A DNA stretch of 9,490 nt from Acidimicrobiales bacterium (GTDB lineage Bacteria > Actinomycetota > Acidimicrobiia > Acidimicrobiales > Iamiaceae), in contig JAGQSI010000055.1 in the NCBI GenBank assembly GCA_020439605.1, positions 1 through 9,490 on the forward strand, read 5' to 3'. The first letter of the stretch is position 1, and the number at the start of each line of letters is the position of its first letter. This document shows positions 6,282 to 9,490 of the stretch, in pieces. The notes beneath the pieces were generated by a model. It saw only the letters and a program-made list of their open reading frames with translations. It ran no database searches and was not told the origin of the DNA. A program made the translations under genes and the position numbers.

Positions 6282-7367
6282 CTATGAATCGAGGCGGCTT
6301 GCTACCCCTTCATGGACCTCAATAATTGTTCCTGGTTGGGCCCCTTTAGGCAAACCTCCAGCCGTGGAGAGAATAGTCTGGCCGGGTGGCAAGCTCTTGA
6401 GCAGCGCATCGGATCGATCTGGGTCCAGTTCGGAAAAGACATCATCAAGCAAGAGCACGGGGCTTGAATCGGTGTTGGCCGCTACTACGTGATGGGCTCC
6501 CAAGCGAAGAGCAAGCGCAAGCGAACGTTGTTCGCCCTGCGAACAGTGAGTTCGCGCTGCCATCTTCCCCACAAACAACTCGACATCGTCACGGTGAGGT
6601 CCAACAGTGGAGACTCCTCGTCGAAGATCATCTTTTCGGGCTTGCACAAGTGCCGCTGCGAGTCCAGTGTGCATCCACGCCGAGTTGTATGTGGCGCTCA
6701 CCTCAGCACTTCGGCGAGCAACCCTGTCATATGACTCACTGAGCACCGGTCCTAGTTGATTCAGGAGATCTACTCGTGCCTGAGCAACCGCTTCTCCGGC
6801 AGTAACGAGTTTGGAATCGAACACGTCAAGAGTGAGTTCGATCTCGGAGGTGAGTCTTCCTCCTGCTTGTTTGAGCAGGGCCCCGCGTTGTCTCAGAACT
6901 CGTTCCAGATTGGTTTGAAGCTGGTCGTGTCGAACAGACAATGAGACCAAGGTGGAATCTAGGTATCCACGCCTCTCCCCCGGTGATCCTTTGACAAGAA
7001 CCAGGTCATCTGGCGAGAACACGGTCACCCGCAGAGCCCCCAACAGATCCCGAGCACGTCTCAGCGGTTGCCTGTTCAACTGGGACCGATTTCGACCATT
7101 GGCCACGATCTCAGCCTCAATGAGCAGAGATCTACCTTCTCGCTCTGCCTCCGCACGAACAATCGCCCGATCCATTCCAGCTCTGATCAGAGCTTCGTTG
7201 GGGGCTCCTCTGAACGATCCAAGTGTCGCAAGATAGCCAATGGCCTCCAACAGATTGGTCTTGCCGTGTCCATTGGGTCCTAGAACCGCAGTGAGACCGG
7301 AATCAAAGCTGATATCGGCATCGTGATAGCTACGGAAATCTGTGAGCCAAAGGCGCCTTACTTGCAC
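6282..7367 (-). CDS. recF: DNA replication and repair protein RecF
   Basis: A 361-residue SMC-like ABC ATPase, normal RecF length. With RecO and RecR it helps load RecA onto gapped DNA. Seen: the N-terminal LTDFRSY (8-14), Walker A GPNGHGKT (30-37), the family stretch FSPDDLVLVKGSPGERRGYLD (about 117-137), the ABC signature SQGEQRSLALALRLG (276-290), and Walker B with D-loop VLLLDDVFSELD (304-315). All catalytic elements are present. The start is a GTG at 7367 just 13 bases after the dnaN stop. No strong Shine-Dalgarno is visible in that short gap, so translation may be coupled to dnaN. The GTG places the N-terminus exactly where RecF proteins begin (MQVRRLWLTDFRSY). Confidence 0.98.
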   Translation of the reverse strand: MQVRRLWLTDFRSYHDADISFDSGLTAVLGPNGHGKTNLLEAIGYLATLGSFRGAPNEALIRAGMDRAIVRAEAEREGRSLLIEAEIVANGRNRSQLNRQPLRRARDLLGALRVTVFSPDDLVLVKGSPGERRGYLDSTLVSLSVRHDQLQTNLERVLRQRGALLKQAGGRLTSEIELTLDVFDSKLVTAGEAVAQARVDLLNQLGPVLSESYDRVARRSAEVSATYNSAWMHTGLAAALVQARKDDLRRGVSTVGPHRDDVELFVGKMAARTHCSQGEQRSLALALRLGAHHVVAANTDSSPVLLLDDVFSELDPDRSDALLKSLPPGQTILSTAGGLPKGAQPGTIIEVHEGVASRLDS

Positions 7368-7380
7368 GGCTCAGGACTTA

Positions 7381-8475
7381 CTAGACACGTACTGGCATCA
7401 AGAGATAGAGAAAGTCTCCACCATCGCCTGGACGAATAACCGCAGGCTTTTGAGCATCGACAGTATCTAGGAAGATCTCGTCCCCATTGGTGGCGTCAAT
7501 GCCTTCCATCAGGTACTCGGGGTTGAAGGCCACAGTGAGGTCCTCACCCTCAAATGATCCATCGATCTGCTCATGGGCCTGACCAACCTCTTGGGTGATG
7601 GCTACGAGTTCAAGCCCTTCAGCGCTCATCGAAAGCCGTACCGGGGTGTTTGTTTCGCGAGCCATGAGCTTCACACGCTTCACTGCATTGAGGAGATCTT
7701 CACGATTCACAGTGAGTCGGTTTGGCTGCCTTGGCGGGATCAAGCCTCGGTAAGAAGGAAAGTCACCTTCTAGAAGAGTTGAGGTGACCCTTGTGCCTTC
7801 GACTTCAAAAGCCACGTCTCGCTCACCAAGGCGAAGAGTGACCTCTTCGGCGTCGCTCAGTACGCCTTGAAGCTCTTTGAGAGCCCTCGATGGCACGAGA
7901 ACACTCTGTCCATCCGCAAGTACGGACGTTCCTGGAAGATCACGAACCGCCAAGCGATACGAGTCGGTCGCTACAAGACGCAGCCCGCCCTCCTCAGCCG
8001 CTAGCAACACACCAGTAAGAATTGGCCGAGAGTCATCAGAGCTCGCGGCTGGAACTACTTGGCTGAGTGCTTGTACAAGATCCTTGGCTCCCAAGGTCAC
8101 GGCATGGTCCGCTGGAGGTGAGAACCTCGGGTACTCATCAGCAGGAAGCACTCGAAGCGATGATTCGAAACGTCCCGCTGTGATTCTGGCCTGATCTTCG
8201 TCGATACTCACCTCGACTCGTGGGTCTCCGAGCGAACGAACCAGATCCAAGGCAATCTTCGAAGGCATGACGGCTATTCCGTCTTGTTCTCCGGCGACTT
8301 CGATCTGAACCTCGATGGTGAGATCATTGTCGCTGCCTGTGAGTTTCAAACGATCACCAACTAGTTCAAAGCGAACACCGGACAACACGGGTTGAGCTAC
8401 TCCGCGGTTAGCTGCGGCTCTGCCGGCCGTGGCCAAGGCGCGAACCAAGGTGTCTCTTTCGCAACGGAACTTCAT
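7381..8475 (-). CDS. dnaN: DNA polymerase III beta subunit (sliding clamp)
   Basis: A 364-residue beta clamp, the ring dimer that tethers the polymerase to DNA and serves as docking platform for replication and repair proteins. Three clamp domains of about 120 residues can be traced: about 1-120 (starting MKFRCERDTLVRAL), about 125-245 (with SSDDSRPILTGVLL and ATDSYRLAVRDL) and about 247-364. The C-terminus YLLMPVRV is the characteristic ending that contributes to the peptide-binding pocket. The ATG at 8475 has GGAGAAAG upstream with a rather long 12-base spacing. The gene lies directly downstream of oriC and 13 bases before recF, forming a likely dnaN-recF-dciA operon. Confidence 0.99.
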   Translation of the reverse strand: MKFRCERDTLVRALATAGRAAANRGVAQPVLSGVRFELVGDRLKLTGSDNDLTIEVQIEVAGEQDGIAVMPSKIALDLVRSLGDPRVEVSIDEDQARITAGRFESSLRVLPADEYPRFSPPADHAVTLGAKDLVQALSQVVPAASSDDSRPILTGVLLAAEEGGLRLVATDSYRLAVRDLPGTSVLADGQSVLVPSRALKELQGVLSDAEEVTLRLGERDVAFEVEGTRVTSTLLEGDFPSYRGLIPPRQPNRLTVNREDLLNAVKRVKLMARETNTPVRLSMSAEGLELVAITQEVGQAHEQIDGSFEGEDLTVAFNPEYLMEGIDATNGDEIFLDTVDAQKPAVIRPGDGGDFLYLLMPVRV

Positions 8476-8517
8476 CGTTTGCGGTCACTTTCTCCAGAGA
8501 GGATGTTGATCAAAAGT

Positions 8518-8536
8518 TGTTAGTAGTTGTAGGGCC
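8518..8536 (+). promoter_or_regulatory. Candidate DnaA-trio unwinding element with GC block
   Basis: The plus strand reads TAG TAG TTG TAG (8521-8532) followed by GGCC (8533-8536) and then the paired DnaA boxes. Known bacterial DnaA-trios have the repeat 3'-GAT-5' starting next to a short GC-rich segment and a DnaA box. Here three of four triplets match fully and the fourth (TTG) differs at one base. The adjoining DNA toward dnaN is the most AT-rich part of the origin. Confidence 0.5.
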
Positions 8537-8552
8537 TGTGGACTGTGGAGAA
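8537..8552 (-). promoter_or_regulatory. Pair of overlapping DnaA boxes beside the unwinding element
   Basis: The minus strand carries TTCTCCACA (8552-8544, one mismatch from TTGTCCACA) and CAGTCCACA (8545-8537, two mismatches), overlapping by two bases in the same orientation. They directly abut the GGCC block and TAG trios at 8521-8536, the position expected for boxes from which DnaA would extend onto single-stranded DNA. Confidence 0.6.
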
Positions 8553-8595
8553 CTCGATTGTTCTGCAGGTCAGCGGGCATCTTGCTGTCCATCCC

Positions 8596-8604
8596 GTGTC
8601 CACA
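8596..8604 (+). promoter_or_regulatory. DnaA box, one mismatch
   Basis: The plus strand reads GTGTCCACA, one mismatch (first base) from TTGTCCACA. A much weaker CGTTCCACA follows at 8606-8614 with a 10-base period, which could allow co-operative binding next to the stronger site. Confidence 0.65.
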
Positions 8605-8666
8605 GCGTTCCACAACCCGGCGCGTGAAATTGGGATTGTCGCGAGTTGGTACCCAGGGTGGTCTGT

Positions 8667-8675
8667 TTATCCACG
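8667..8675 (+). promoter_or_regulatory. DnaA box, one mismatch
   Basis: The plus strand reads TTATCCACG, one mismatch (last base) from the TTATCCACA consensus. Its orientation is opposite to the perfect box at 8738. Confidence 0.65.
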
Positions 8676-8703
8676 GGGTTTCCATGCCGGTTTCACAGCC
8701 AAA

Positions 8704-8712
8704 TGTGGATGG
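8704..8712 (-). promoter_or_regulatory. Degenerate DnaA box
   Basis: The minus strand reads CCATCCACA, two mismatches from TTATCCACA, with the ATCCACA core intact. Same orientation as the perfect box at 8738. Confidence 0.5.
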
Positions 8713-8737
8713 AATATCCGAGAAGTTCACAGGCACC

Positions 8738-8746
8738 TGTGGACAA
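8738..8746 (-). promoter_or_regulatory. DnaA box, perfect actinobacterial match
   Basis: The minus strand reads TTGTCCACA, the box sequence typical of actinobacterial origins. It is the strongest site in the region and lies 37 bases past the dnaA stop codon. A weaker TTTTCCACC (8748-8756, same strand) starts 10 bases away, about one helical turn. Confidence 0.85.
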
Positions 8747-8783
8747 TGGTGGAAAACTCGTGTGACGCTGGTCATGGCAGAGT

Positions 8784-9490
8784 TCAAGAACCTTTGCGAA
8801 CCTGATTCAGCAGTTCTGTGACCTGGTCATAGATCTGGCGTCTTTCTCCCATGAGTGCCTTTATCTTCTCAACTGCATGGATCACAGTTGTGTGATCGCG
8901 GCCACCAAACTCTCGGGCGATGGCGGGATAGGAAAGATCTGTTAGATCACGAAACACGTACATGGCGATCTGGCGTGCCGTGACTAGAGGACGTTGGCGG
9001 CTCTTGCCCATGATCTCGTCCACTGTGAAGTTGAAGTACTCAGCAGTGGTCTCGAGAATGAACTGTGGAGTGATTGGTCGAGGCTGACGATCACCAAGAA
9101 GGTCTCGAAGATGACGCTCCGCTTCTTCGATTGTTACCGGCTGCTTGTGCAGTTTGGCAAGAGCGCTCACCCGGTTGAGAGCTCCTTCAAGCTCTCTAAT
9201 GTTGTCGGTGATTTTGGTGGCAATCAGTAACAACACATCATCTGGAATGGCTATTGGCTCCCCTTCGGCCTTCTTACGAAGCACCGCTAGGCGAGTCTCA
9301 AGATCTGGTGGCTGAATATCGACCATCAAACCCATCATGAACCGAGTTCTCAGCCGATTCTCGAGGGTTGAAATGGCATCTGGGGGGCGGTCAGACGACA
9401 GAACGAGTTGTCTGTGTCCTTCATGCAAGGTGTTGAACGTGTGGAAGAACTCTTCCTGGGTCTCCTTGCGGTTCTCGAGGAACTGGATGT
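8784..9490 (-). CDS. dnaA: Chromosomal replication initiator DnaA, C-terminal part (5' end outside window)
   Basis: The frame runs open from the window edge (9490) to the TGA at 8784, giving 234 residues. They start IQFLENRKETQEEFFHTFNTL, the sequence that follows the Walker B aspartates, so domains I and II and the P-loop are outside. Visible in the AAA+ domain: sensor I region LVLSSDRPP, box VII ENRLRTRF carrying the arginine finger, and the sensor II region near NIRELEGALNRV. Domain IV, the DNA-binding part, runs from about TPQFILETTAEYF to the end. It contains the DnaA signature GGRDHTTVIHAVEKI, whose residues contact the DnaA box. An apparent TTG start at 9428 is internal Leu coding, not a start. 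It binds the boxes in the adjacent oriC. Confidence 0.98.
   Translation of the reverse strand, partial: IQFLENRKETQEEFFHTFNTLHEGHRQLVLSSDRPPDAISTLENRLRTRFMMGLMVDIQPPDLETRLAVLRKKAEGEPIAIPDDVLLLIATKITDNIRELEGALNRVSALAKLHKQPVTIEEAERHLRDLLGDRQPRPITPQFILETTAEYFNFTVDEIMGKSRQRPLVTARQIAMYVFRDLTDLSYPAIAREFGGRDHTTVIHAVEKIKALMGERRQIYDQVTELLNQVRKGS

Larger units (their letters stand above)
8476..8783. other. oriC: Chromosomal replication origin (oriC) in the dnaA-dnaN gap
   Basis: A 308-base non-coding region between dnaA and dnaN, the usual actinobacterial origin position. It contains one perfect TTGTCCACA box and at least six one- or two-mismatch boxes on both strands, and a relatively AT-rich stretch on the dnaN side (about 8505-8530). 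That stretch includes the palindrome TTGATCAA (8506-8513) and TAG trinucleotides. No convincing coding frame or clear dnaN promoter was found. The call rests on position and motif density; function was not tested. Confidence 0.9.

Noticed and set aside
8485..8787. Open frames across the origin on both strands
   Set aside because: They span the DnaA boxes, have no ribosome binding site or recognisable domain, and overlap each other on opposite strands; the region is best read as non-coding oriC.
9426..9428. TTG at 9428 as a start for dnaA
   Set aside because: The frame continues upstream to the window edge with conserved DnaA sequence, so this is an internal Leu codon and the gene is cut by the window.

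Overview
The window is a chromosomal replication-origin locus from an actinobacterium. All genes lie on the minus strand, so in transcription order it runs from right to left: dnaA (3' part only), an intergenic oriC, dnaN, recF, dciA (DUF721), gyrB, gyrA, a small TadE/TadG-like membrane protein gene, a DUF3566 membrane protein gene, and the 5' half of tRNA-Ile(GAT). The series gyrB-gyrA-DUF3566-tRNA-Ile is a familiar actinobacterial arrangement (Mycobacterium has it). DUF3566 itself, GTG starts, and an origin box of TTGTCCACA type also point to Actinobacteria. GC content is only a little above 50% by eye, so this is not a high-GC streptomycete or mycobacterium. A moderate-GC aquatic lineage, for example within Acidimicrobiia, is an inference I cannot settle from this window.

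Region by region: 8784-9490 encodes the C-terminal part of DnaA, cut by the window edge just after the Walker B region. 8476-8783 is the non-coding origin, with one perfect and several degenerate DnaA boxes on both strands. It also holds a candidate unwinding element (TAG-type DnaA-trios next to a short GC block) on the dnaN side. 5900-8475 holds dnaN, recF and dciA, separated by 13 and about 20 bases and very likely co-transcribed. A 212-base leader (5688-5899) precedes gyrB and contains a small palindrome, a weak -10 candidate and a possible short upstream reading frame whose stop codon overlaps the gyrB ribosome binding site. gyrB and gyrA are 45 bases apart. The TadE-like gene overlaps the end of gyrA and the start of the DUF3566 gene, giving a compact gyrA/TadE-like/DUF3566 unit. 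Two hairpins lie between DUF3566 and the tRNA.

Together the genes provide initiation (DnaA at oriC, DciA as probable helicase-loading partner), elongation (beta clamp), gap repair (RecF) and fork topology (gyrase). All are co-directional with a fork moving leftward from oriC. Most of the window is textbook. The points worth a second look are the origin architecture, the gyrB leader, and the overlap-coupled membrane protein genes behind gyrA. I found no CRISPR array, mobile element, intein, frameshift or wholly new system.
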